Below, piece after piece: positions 7,775 to 14,598 of a stretch of DNA of 20,933 nucleotides. How positions within the stretch are numbered: the first letter of the stretch is position 1; each line of letters starts with the position of its first letter. Below the pieces are notes generated by a model that made no database searches, was not told the origin of the DNA, and saw nothing but the letters and a program-made list of their open reading frames with translations. The DNA comes from Acidobacteriota bacterium (GTDB lineage: Bacteria; Acidobacteriota; Terriglobia; Terriglobales; Acidobacteriaceae). The stretch spans positions 1-20,933 of the forward strand of contig JAJYAE010000038.1 of NCBI GenBank assembly GCA_021779695.1, in the 5' to 3' direction. Both the position numbers and the translations under genes were made by a program.

Positions 7775-8746
7775 TCAGGTGGGAATTGCGTTGGAATGGA
7801 GATCGTAAACGGATTCGAGAAGGAAGCATTTGGTATCCCGGTCATAGTCGTGTAATGCCAACACCTCCCGGATTACGCGGCGACCTGGTTGCCGCTCGAC
7901 ATGGACAACGAAATCGACCGCCTCTCCGATCTCCGCTTCGGTTTCGGAGAAGGTTGTTTGTGCGTGGTTGCGCATGACGAGATTGGCGAAACGGTGCAGG
8001 GCCTTCTCGGCTGAGTTCGCATGAATCGTAGCCAGCGAACCGGCATGGCCGGTATTGAAGGAATCGAGCAGCGTCCGCGCCTCGATTCCACGCACTTCGC
8101 CGAGAATGATACGGTCCGGTCTCCAGCGGAGAGAAGACTTCAAAAGATCGTCGAAAGAGATATTTTCTTTGAACGTATAGGTCTGACATTCGACGGCGAG
8201 AATGTTCGGCTTCTGGATGTGCAACTCGGCAGTATCTTCGATGACAACGATGCGCTCCTGTTCCGGGATTGCATTGGCCAGAATTCGCAAGAGCGTGGTT
8301 TTTCCTGTGCCGGTTCCGCCGCTGATCAGCAGCGTTTTCCCGCTGCGAATCTGCTCCTCCAGAAAATCCGCAAGCGACCGCGTGAGCGTGCCGCGAGCGA
8401 TGAGGTCATCGACCGTGTAATGTCGGCTGGTGAACTTCCGGATTGTGAGCGCGGGAGCGGGGCGCACGACCGGTGGAATGACCGCCGCCAGGCGGCTTCC
8501 GTCGGGGAGCTGCGCGTGCAGGACGGGATTGTCTTCATCGAGCCTTTTGCCGAGTTGGTTGGCTATGACTTCGAGGCCGGTGCGTAGCCTGCCGGCGTCG
8601 AAGGAGATGGAGGCTTCACGACGCACGATTCCGTCGCGCTCATACCACCACGAAGCATCGGGATTGCCCATGATCTCGCTGATGCTGTCGTCGAGCAGCA
8701 GCGGCTCTATCGGGCGAAGGAATGGAAGGATCAACTCGAAACTCAC
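7775..8746 (-). CDS. trbB: VirB11/TrbB-type secretion ATPase
   Basis: This 323-residue hexameric cytoplasmic ATPase powers pilus assembly and substrate transfer. Seen in order: an N-terminal domain (1-110) with the LLDDSISEIMGNP opening typical of TrbB/VirB11/CpaF; Walker A GGTGTGKTT (143-151); Asp box VIEDTAELH (168-176); Walker B RIILGEVRG (212-220); His box GHAGSLATIHAN (233-244). All are intact. The start is a GTG at 8746 with GAGG about 8 bases upstream; no better ATG is near. The single-stranded DNA-binding gene lies 65 bases upstream and the small RHH gene 12 bases downstream. In the standard trb order this gene leads the cluster. Here it is nearly last, after the structural genes. Confidence 0.93.
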   Translation of the reverse strand: MSFELILPFLRPIEPLLLDDSISEIMGNPDASWWYERDGIVRREASISFDAGRLRTGLEVIANQLGKRLDEDNPVLHAQLPDGSRLAAVIPPVVRPAPALTIRKFTSRHYTVDDLIARGTLTRSLADFLEEQIRSGKTLLISGGTGTGKTTLLRILANAIPEQERIVVIEDTAELHIQKPNILAVECQTYTFKENISFDDLLKSSLRWRPDRIILGEVRGIEARTLLDSFNTGHAGSLATIHANSAEKALHRFANLVMRNHAQTTFSETEAEIGEAVDFVVHVERQPGRRVIREVLALHDYDRDTKCFLLESVYDLHSNAIPT

Positions 8747-8765
8747 AGTGGAACCTCACGAAGAT

Positions 8766-8792
8766 GGAAGCCCAGCGGTGAGCCGGGCTTCC
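8766..8792. terminator. Stem-loop between ssb and virB11
   Basis: GGAAGCCC (8766-8773) and GGGCTTCC (8785-8792) form a perfect 8-base stem around an 11-base loop, between the ssb stop and the virB11 start. There is no T-tract on either side, so it is more likely an RNA-processing or attenuating hairpin than a full terminator. Confidence 0.45.
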
Positions 8793-8811
8793 GCGATTGA
8801 AGAGGAAGGGC

Positions 8812-9201
8812 CTATGCGGCCTCTTCCTCCGGGTTTGGGACATTGTCTTCCTGCTCTTCCGAACCGGCCTTTTCAGCCCGGTCGAGCTTCAGGATCGAAC
8901 TCACCCGGATTTCCCAGATGCGATGCTTTGCGTCCGCCTTTTTGCTGGTGTACTCCCGGCTGCGCAACTCGCCTTCCACCTGGATATGCGCGCCCTTGGT
9001 GAGTGTCGCGGCGAACTCTGAGAGCTTGCCGAAGACGACGCAACGGTGCCATTCCGTGTGCGAGACGTACTGACCGCTCTTCTTGTCCTTGTAGGAGGAC
9101 TTAGTGGCCACGGAAAGCGTGGTGAAGCTGCGGTTGTTGGCGGTGCGGACTTCTGCATCGCTGCCGATAAAACCGATGAGGGTTACTTTGCTGAGGTACA
9201 T
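8812..9201 (-). CDS. ssb: Single-stranded DNA-binding protein
   Basis: A 129-residue OB-fold protein that coats single-stranded DNA. It begins MYLSKVTLIGFIGSDAEVR, the usual SSB opening, with GNxxxDxEx replaced by GFIGSDAEV. TEWHRCVVFGKLSE (49-62) is the hallmark NxWHRVVxFGKLAE region, followed by GAHIQVEGELRSREY. The tail is acidic (EEQEDNVPNPEEEAA) but lacks the DDDIPF-type tip that recruits replication partners. I chose the ATG at 9201: the frame is open further upstream, but the family's N-terminus starts exactly here, and GGAG is about 10 bases before it. Conjugative elements often carry an SSB to protect incoming single strands. Its place inside the secretion cluster, between virB8 and virB11, is uncommon. 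Confidence 0.9.
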   Translation of the reverse strand: MYLSKVTLIGFIGSDAEVRTANNRSFTTLSVATKSSYKDKKSGQYVSHTEWHRCVVFGKLSEFAATLTKGAHIQVEGELRSREYTSKKADAKHRIWEIRVSSILKLDRAEKAGSEEQEDNVPNPEEEAA

Positions 9202-9743
9202 GGTCGTGTCTCCGTTTGTTGAATTTCCCGATCTGGATCGGGTCACACTGGGCGAAGCCTGGCGAGTGGGCCATGCTCCCAAGTGCCGAAGCTCTGCATT
9301 TACGGAGGGTCAGGAGAAATCTTTTCGGCGTACTTTCCGAACAAGATTTGGAGGGAAACCGTAACCCGCAGGGCGGCGAATATCCGGGGTCCCCGGCACG
9401 CGATTGTTGCGTGATGGGGTGGTGAGCCGAAGCAGAAGAGCGAGTTGCCGCAGGGCGCATGACAAGCCCCGAAGCCGTGACCGAGACAAAGGCGGGATAC
9501 AAAACGGCAGACGCATACCGGAGCAAAGTTCTCATCTGCACTCTGGCCGCAGAGGTCCGCCGGAATCGCAGCTTGATTCGAGCTACCGAAGACTACGCAA
9601 GAAGAGTGCCGTCGAACACCGATGTTGCACAGCGAACGGCTTGCGTTCGCCCGCCTCACCATACACGAAGACCAGTGGTGCGAACCAGACGGATTGGCAG
9701 CAAGATTGGACATCGCATACTCTCGGAAAAGTCGGTTCTCTCC
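9202..9743. other. 540-base gap without a convincing gene
   Basis: No frame here has the composition or motifs of a real protein. The longest minus-strand frame (9300-9713, 137 codons) is rich in Cys, His and Ser and looks non-coding. Near the middle is a stem-loop (9391-9419). The last part must hold the ribosome binding site of ssb and perhaps a second promoter for the ssb-virB11-RHH genes. The region may be the scar of an insertion or deletion, since it is the only long break in an otherwise packed cluster. Confidence 0.5.
9391..9419. repeat. Imperfect stem-loop, REP-like
   Basis: CCCC-GG-CACGC-GATTGTT-GCGTG-AT-GGGG folds into a nine-pair stem with one 2x2 internal loop. It looks like the short palindromic repeat units scattered between genes in some Acidobacteriota, though I cannot count copies from one window. 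Confidence 0.4.
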
Positions 9744-10427
9744 TCAGTTGAATGCCTGGTCGGCCCGGACGCGCACGATGGTCAATCCGAGGGGGTTCAC
9801 CGCCAGTTCGTTGTTCTTCACGTTCTCGCGGAAGACATAGGTGACGCTGGCGGTCCATCGTTCCCGCTTGAGTTCGGTATGGTCCGCCGGATTCGTGTAT
9901 ACCTTTTCAAATTCAATCCGCGCTGAATATGGAGACTGTCGCATGTCGTCCAGGACAATGTTCTTGACCTCAGCATCGACATAGGGGAGCGTGCTGTCGT
10001 TCCTGTACGTCTGGATGATCTTGTCCTTCTGCTCCTCGGCAATCACGGCCCGCTGCACGTCACCGTTCAGGAAGTACAGAGAATCGGTCTGGTCGCGCTC
10101 GATGGTGAAGCGATTGCGCGAGAAATACAACTCGGCCCAGCGGGTCAGATAATACTTGTTCTCCGCTTCCTGCGGGCGGTACTGAAAATTGCGATAGTCG
10201 ATGGCTTCCGCCCGGCCCACATCGTTGATACGGATAATCAGAGGCCGCATCGAGGCAAGCGCCTTCTGACTCTTGAAGACGAGTGCGGCCAGCGCCAGAC
10301 ATACCGCCACAAGGCACAGGATTGTGATCTTGAGATATGTGTTCATGACGAGCGGGTCGCCATATTGCTCCAGATACCGCTCCGCCGCGCGGGTGATTTC
10401 CGGGGATGCTTTCGTTGCAGTATTCAT
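9744..10427 (-). CDS. trbF: VirB8/TrbF inner-membrane channel protein
   Basis: A 227-residue bitopic protein that bridges the inner membrane platform and the periplasmic core. One transmembrane helix lies at about 33-51, then a periplasmic domain with LIIRINDVGRAEAIDYR, a segment characteristic of TrbF, and the closing NPLGLTIV motif shared by VirB8 proteins. I start it at the ATG at 10427 because GGAGAAACCG lies directly before it; an in-frame TTG four codons upstream overlaps that ribosome binding site and is unlikely. It follows the VirB6 gene after 27 bases. It is the last gene before the 540-base gap, so transcription may end or restart beyond it. Confidence 0.9.
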   Translation of the reverse strand: MNTATKASPEITRAAERYLEQYGDPLVMNTYLKITILCLVAVCLALAALVFKSQKALASMRPLIIRINDVGRAEAIDYRNFQYRPQEAENKYYLTRWAELYFSRNRFTIERDQTDSLYFLNGDVQRAVIAEEQKDKIIQTYRNDSTLPYVDAEVKNIVLDDMRQSPYSARIEFEKVYTNPADHTELKRERWTASVTYVFRENVKNNELAVNPLGLTIVRVRADQAFN

Positions 10428-10454
10428 CGGTTTCTCCAATGGGCCATCTCCGCT

Positions 10455-11312
10455 CTATATGCTTCGCAAGAGAGCAAATGTGAGCAGGCCCATACCGCCG
10501 TCGTGCCCGCCGTGGCCGCCCGAGAAGATGGTCGCGGTCATGACCGGAACTTTGAACAGGATGTAGATATTTACCGTCACCAGCAGAATCAGCAACGGCA
10601 GCGATTTCACCATCGTGCCGGGGTCGGAAAAGTTCACAATGTTGGTGTAATACTGCGCCAGGAGGTGCCCAAGGATACTGAGCACTGCGGCGGCCAGCAC
10701 TTTGTAAAAACAGAAGCCGATAAAGGCGCGCAGCCATCCCCAAAATAGAAAATCCAATTTGTCGAAGACGAGAAAGGGAATGAAAACGGGGCCAAGCAGC
10801 CCGACCACGGCCACTCCAACCGCGCCATAGGCAACAATCGCGCTGACCGCCGCAGTGAAGATCGCCAGCAGCACCTGAATGATGACGTAGACCAGGGCGT
10901 AATAGGGACTCATCAACACTTTGACAATGCCAGGGCCGCTGTTATTCAGCGCTTCGCCCAGCGTCTGCTGAATCGTGGTCATGCTGTCGTTGCCGATGAC
11001 TGTGACCAGGTATTGCGCGCCTCCGTCGATGAAACCGCGGAGCGAATAGCCGACGCCCGGAATGGCGCTGTCGTAGAACTTCACCATCACGTAGGCGAAG
11101 GTGATGAGCATAAAAAAGCTCAGGAACTTGCCCATGTTGAACCCGGGACCTCCATGGGCGGAGGCCAGCGATTCCTGCACGCCGAACCAAACCAGCATCA
11201 TAGTGGCGAGCGCGATGCAGATGTGGAGACCCAGCGCATCGACGGATGGCGATGCCGTGGCGGTCAGCGCATCGCAGCCTTGCGTGATCCATTGCAGTGC
11301 GCCATATCCCAT
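10455..11312 (-). CDS. trbL: VirB6/TrbL polytopic inner-membrane protein
   Basis: A 285-residue very hydrophobic protein with about six membrane segments (roughly 28-46, 62-80, 128-150, 155-182, 190-215 and 232-255), as in the TrbL/VirB6 family that forms the inner-membrane part of the DNA channel. A Gly/His-rich motif GGHGGHDGG lies near the C-terminus (about 266-274), unusual and possibly metal-binding. The ATG at 11312 is preceded by GCGAGGC. It sits 25 bases after the VirB5-like gene. The family call rests on topology, length and neighbours plus the TrbL-like central segment, since these proteins share little sequence. Confidence 0.85.
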   Translation of the reverse strand: MGYGALQWITQGCDALTATASPSVDALGLHICIALATMMLVWFGVQESLASAHGGPGFNMGKFLSFFMLITFAYVMVKFYDSAIPGVGYSLRGFIDGGAQYLVTVIGNDSMTTIQQTLGEALNNSGPGIVKVLMSPYYALVYVIIQVLLAIFTAAVSAIVAYGAVGVAVVGLLGPVFIPFLVFDKLDFLFWGWLRAFIGFCFYKVLAAAVLSILGHLLAQYYTNIVNFSDPGTMVKSLPLLILLVTVNIYILFKVPVMTATIFSGGHGGHDGGMGLLTFALLRSI

Positions 11313-11337
11313 ATTCTGCCTCGCTCTCGATTGGTAG

Positions 11338-12144
11338 TTAGTACATAAGGGCCTGCGCTCCGCCGTTATAGGCCGGAGCGATGTTCGTTTGGTAATACTG
11401 GCTGTATCCGGCGGCGTCCTGAAACCCCTGCTTCATCACGTCCTGCTGCTGTTTCAACGTAATCATTTGTTGCAGAGCAATCCCCTGTTGGATCTGGTTG
11501 GATTCCTGCTGCTGCCGGAGTTGGAGCAGCATCGCCTGGTTGATGCGTTGCATGGTGGCCATGTCGGTTTGCTGCGCTGGGTCCATCGAATGGCTCGCGT
11601 TCTCAAGCGCGGAGATGTCCTGTTCGCGCTGCATTTCATTCGCGCGCATGGTGCCCAGCGTCTGCAGATTGCTTGCAACGACCGCATCGCTCAGGTCGGT
11701 GGTAGCAGCCTGCGCCGCGATCTGCTGCTGGCCCGCCGTACTGAGGGTGCTGTAGTCGGGATCGATCCCAGTACGGGGCACGCTCGAAAGCTGGTAGGCG
11801 GCCTGGGCGTTGACCCCGGTGTTGGCGGCATTAATCACCGCCTGCGAGTTGCCGTAGGTATTGGCTGTCTGATCGAGCGTCTGCCAGTAGGTTGAGGGCG
11901 ATAGATAGGGCCGGTAAAGGCTAGCGGGCGCACTGGCCATCTGTCTCACAAAGTTATAGTCGGCGATCACGTTCTGGGTCGTTTGCATAGTAGTTGTGTA
12001 GAGCTGGCTGGCCTGCATGATCTGCTGGACGGCATGAACGGATTGAGTGGGATCGAAGACGACGCCTCCGAACTGTGCCTGGGCTGCGGTGGCTCCGGCG
12101 AGAAGGATCGCCAGAGTTGCAATGCTATTGGGGATGCGTCTCAT
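11338..12144 (-). CDS. trbJ: VirB5/TrbJ minor pilin-like exported protein
   Basis: A 268-residue exported protein. A signal peptide is clear (basic MRRIPNS, hydrophobic core, cleavage after AQA at about residue 23). The mature end begins QFGGVVFDPTQSVHAVQQI, the typical TrbJ opening 'VFDPTN' followed by a long helix. The rest is helical and glutamine-rich, with heptad-like stretches (about 150-245), fitting the coiled-coil body of VirB5 at the pilus tip, which contributes to host-cell contact and pilus assembly. It ends 25 bases before virB6 and starts 15 bases after the lipoprotein gene. Pairing of trbJ with trbL is common in Trb systems. Family confidence is high; tip function is by analogy. 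Confidence 0.85.
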   Translation of the reverse strand: MRRIPNSIATLAILLAGATAAQAQFGGVVFDPTQSVHAVQQIMQASQLYTTTMQTTQNVIADYNFVRQMASAPASLYRPYLSPSTYWQTLDQTANTYGNSQAVINAANTGVNAQAAYQLSSVPRTGIDPDYSTLSTAGQQQIAAQAATTDLSDAVVASNLQTLGTMRANEMQREQDISALENASHSMDPAQQTDMATMQRINQAMLLQLRQQQESNQIQQGIALQQMITLKQQQDVMKQGFQDAAGYSQYYQTNIAPAYNGGAQALMY

Positions 12145-12159
12145 GGTCGTTCTCCTCGT

Positions 12160-12462
12160 TTACTTCGTTTGGGTTGTCATGATCTGGTTCAGAAGTTTGT
12201 CCGCTTTCGCGCGTTCCACGGCGCATTGTTTTTGCTTTGCCTGCTGCTGCGCTGAAGTTGGAAGTGTGGGTTTTTTCCCGGAGAAATACCCGCCGCCTCC
12301 GCCGCCCATGGCGGGGGCAATACAATCTGCGTAGTATTGTTTGTTCACTGCGTCATACTCGGCTTGTAGCCTGGTTAGCTTATGCTGTTTGCTCTCGCAT
12401 CCAGAAAGGGTGAGGCTTCCGATCATTATTCCTACAGCAACAACTGCGTGGGTGAGTTTCAT
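12160..12462 (-). CDS. Small lipoprotein, VirB7/TrbK-like by position
   Basis: A 100-residue protein with a lipoprotein signal: MKLTHAVVAVGIMIGSLTLSGC, with lipobox LSGC and lipidated Cys22. The mature part is charged and short, with a six-glycine run (53-58), and two further cysteines (47 and 80) that could form a disulphide. I start it at the ATG at 12462, preceded by GAGGAG; the frame is open further upstream, but that part overlaps the virB10 gene and has no signal peptide. The virB10 stop TGA is part of the ribosome binding site, so the two genes are coupled. A lipoprotein within a T4SS cluster usually plays the VirB7 role (stabilising VirB9) or the TrbK role (entry exclusion); which applies here cannot be told. 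Confidence 0.75.
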   Translation of the reverse strand: MKLTHAVVAVGIMIGSLTLSGCESKQHKLTRLQAEYDAVNKQYYADCIAPAMGGGGGGYFSGKKPTLPTSAQQQAKQKQCAVERAKADKLLNQIMTTQTK

Positions 12463-12472
12463 AGCAATCTCC

Positions 12473-13834
12473 TCAAAACGTTTGTGGAATAGTGTGGTTG
12501 CTGTAAGCGGGCAGCAACATATCCTGTGTGAAATAAACTTTAACGCGATGCCCTTCGCGGATGGTGATGGTCGGCGGTATCTGAAGAAATTGGTCGAGAA
12601 CCGTGGTTGCCGACTCGGACACACTGCCGGCGGCACCGTTGGTAAATTCCTGAGAACCGGAACCAGTGAAAGCGCCTCCACCCTGCGTAATCTCGGCGGC
12701 TCCGGCGATGACCCCGAGCGCAATGGAGGTTCCGAATATCTCGAGATAATGATTGTTCACCTTGTCTTTGAGTCCTTCCTCGCCGATCTGGTCCAGTCCA
12801 TGGAACTGGTCAAGGTCCACGGAGTAGCCATCCGGCATAATCATCCGATGAAAGACGACGGCCAGGCGGCGCTGTTGCCCAAAGCCGGCTGCTCCAATTT
12901 TCTTCGCCTCGCCTAGCACGATGGTTCCATCGGGAATCAGGACGTGCTGATGGTCATGCGAATACAAAGGATTCGACACAAGAACCTTGACCGGGCCAAC
13001 GGCATCGCCGTCGAGCCGGTTCATCAGGACCGTGTCGAGCGTCGTACCCTCATAGATCACATACGGCTGGCCCACGGCGGAATCCAGATTCACCTCCGGC
13101 GCACGCTTTTGTTGTGTTGACTGCTCACCTGGCGCACGGGGAGCAATCAAGCTGCTTCCTGGCTGGTCTGAAGATGTGACATAAGGATTCTGCTGGGGAG
13201 CGTAGCCGGTTGGCGTCCCACCGCGTGGTTCTCGTGGTGTCGATGGTTGTTGTGTCGGGGGAGGGTCAGAAGACCGGGTGTAAACAAGGTTCGATGCAAA
13301 CCGGGAGTTGTACGCAAGTTCCCGCTCCTTGGCGGCGAGCTGCTGGGCCTGCTGTCGCTCCGGGGTGAGTTGTTGCTGACCACCGTTTTGTCCGTAAGCG
13401 GCTTGCGTGCAAGACTGGCCCGGAACACAAGCGCGAGACTGGCCTGTAGGTCCATAGGCTGCGACGGCAGCCTGCTGTGCGGCGGTCGCAGACGCAAGCG
13501 CGGGATCGTTGGCGGCAGCGATAGCGGCCTGCTGCTGCTGTTCCTTCAACTGTTCGGCCTGGAGCTGACTCTTCAAATCGGCAACATTGTTATCGGTATT
13601 GTCCTGCACCGTCGGCTGCGGCGGCTGGTTCTTCCCGGCCTGCGTCGCAGGCTTTTTGCCACCGGCGCTGAAGATCGCCGCGACGATAACCAGTACGCTG
13701 GCCCCAAGGTAAAGAAATATCTTCAGATTTTTCTGGAGCACGCCCTTCGGCTCCACGAGCCTACGATGCAGTTCGGGCAGATCGAACAATTCGGGGTCTG
13801 CCGGTGGTTTTGTTTCTTGGTCAGCCATCGCCAT
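12473..13834 (-). CDS. trbI: VirB10/TrbI core-complex protein
   Basis: A 453-residue protein spanning the envelope. It has a short cytoplasmic N-terminus, a transmembrane helix at about 39-56, then a long linker (60-245) rich in Pro, Gln and Ala with a Cys pair (C136, C142), and the conserved C-terminal TrbI/VirB10 domain from about 250: GQPYVIYEGTTLDTVLMNRL, LIPDGTIVLGEAKKIG, and the RLAVVFHRMIMPDG segment. The helical, glycine-rich stretch near 380-420 would provide the outer-membrane pore. VirB10 senses ATP use by VirD4/VirB11 and gates the channel. The ATG at 13834 overlaps the VirB9 stop (TAATG), a sign of coupling; a second ATG two codons on is the alternative. Confidence 0.92.
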   Translation of the reverse strand: MAMADQETKPPADPELFDLPELHRRLVEPKGVLQKNLKIFLYLGASVLVIVAAIFSAGGKKPATQAGKNQPPQPTVQDNTDNNVADLKSQLQAEQLKEQQQQAAIAAANDPALASATAAQQAAVAAYGPTGQSRACVPGQSCTQAAYGQNGGQQQLTPERQQAQQLAAKERELAYNSRFASNLVYTRSSDPPPTQQPSTPREPRGGTPTGYAPQQNPYVTSSDQPGSSLIAPRAPGEQSTQQKRAPEVNLDSAVGQPYVIYEGTTLDTVLMNRLDGDAVGPVKVLVSNPLYSHDHQHVLIPDGTIVLGEAKKIGAAGFGQQRRLAVVFHRMIMPDGYSVDLDQFHGLDQIGEEGLKDKVNNHYLEIFGTSIALGVIAGAAEITQGGGAFTGSGSQEFTNGAAGSVSESATTVLDQFLQIPPTITIREGHRVKVYFTQDMLLPAYSNHTIPQTF

Positions 13835-14598
13835 TACCCCTTGCGCGAAAATTCCATGCGCTTCTTGCCGAGTTCCACATAGCCAGAATCCATGACTTTC
13901 GGGATGATATAGGTCCCATCGCGGAGGTCGTAATTGATGAGGTTGGGTTTGCCATCCTTCATCTCATATACGCTGAACTTTTCCGGTGCATTCGTCTTGA
14001 TGTAAGTGAATTTGTTGTCGTGATAAATCGACTGGATATTGAACGGAGCTTCGTTCGCCTTGTAGGTGTAGTCAAATTTCAGTTGCAGGGGATAAGCGCT
14101 CTTATACGCATCGACGGCCTGCTCGACATGGGATTGAAGCGCGGCAAGCTGCTGCTGCGACTGCTCCAGTTGGGCTGCGGGAACATACTGCGCCGGGCCG
14201 GACGATGCAACGATGGAGGATCGATCGGCTGGCACGATCAATACCTTCAGGTCCGGCACTTCGGCTGTGCCGGACACGTCCTGCAAGGTGAAACTGTAGA
14301 TATTGCCTTTGTCGGTAATGAGATTCAGGTTGGAGCTGATCCCGGCCTTTGCAGGATGCACAAAACAGAAATTGCCGACAACGTCTACCACCCAGAAATC
14401 CTTGTCGCCAGTCGCCGCTTCCATGATCTTCTCCGTCGGCGGGACTTCGATCAGCGTCGTGTATTTCAACTTGGCATGGATGGGAACGATGTCCTGCGAG
14501 TGATACTGCACGGTGCGGGCCGAAGCATCCTGCGCCACGGCCGCAGCAGAAGTGAAGGCCAGAGCAACCCCAGCAATGATAGTGAGCGTGCGGTTCAT
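13834..14598 (-). CDS. trbG: VirB9/TrbG core-complex protein
   Basis: A 254-residue periplasmic/outer-membrane protein with a signal peptide (MNRTLTIIAGVALAFTSAAA, cleaved near residue 22). The N-terminal domain has TTLIEVPPTEKIMEAATGDKDFW, the hallmark of VirB9/TrbG ('I.VPP.E.I..V..GD...W'), followed by HPAKAGISSNLNLIT. The C-terminal part contains FNIQSIYHDNKFTYIK, matching the 'P..VFDDG..TYI' region that contacts VirB10, here with the Asp-Asp-Gly replaced by YHDNK. It forms the outer ring of the core complex. Its ATG overlaps the VirB4 stop (ATGA) and its stop overlaps the VirB10 start, so the three genes are locked together. Confidence 0.92.
   Translation of the reverse strand: MNRTLTIIAGVALAFTSAAAVAQDASARTVQYHSQDIVPIHAKLKYTTLIEVPPTEKIMEAATGDKDFWVVDVVGNFCFVHPAKAGISSNLNLITDKGNIYSFTLQDVSGTAEVPDLKVLIVPADRSSIVASSGPAQYVPAAQLEQSQQQLAALQSHVEQAVDAYKSAYPLQLKFDYTYKANEAPFNIQSIYHDNKFTYIKTNAPEKFSVYEMKDGKPNLINYDLRDGTYIIPKVMDSGYVELGKKRMEFSRKG

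Noticed and set aside
9300..9713. A 137-codon minus-strand frame in the gap before ssb
   Set aside because: Its product is rich in Cys, His and Ser, has no recognisable domain and no good ribosome binding site, and reads like a chance frame in GC-rich DNA.
12160..12723. A longer 187-codon version of the lipoprotein gene
   Set aside because: The extension overlaps virB10 and would hide the signal peptide; the internal ATG has a strong ribosome binding site and the lipobox at the right distance.
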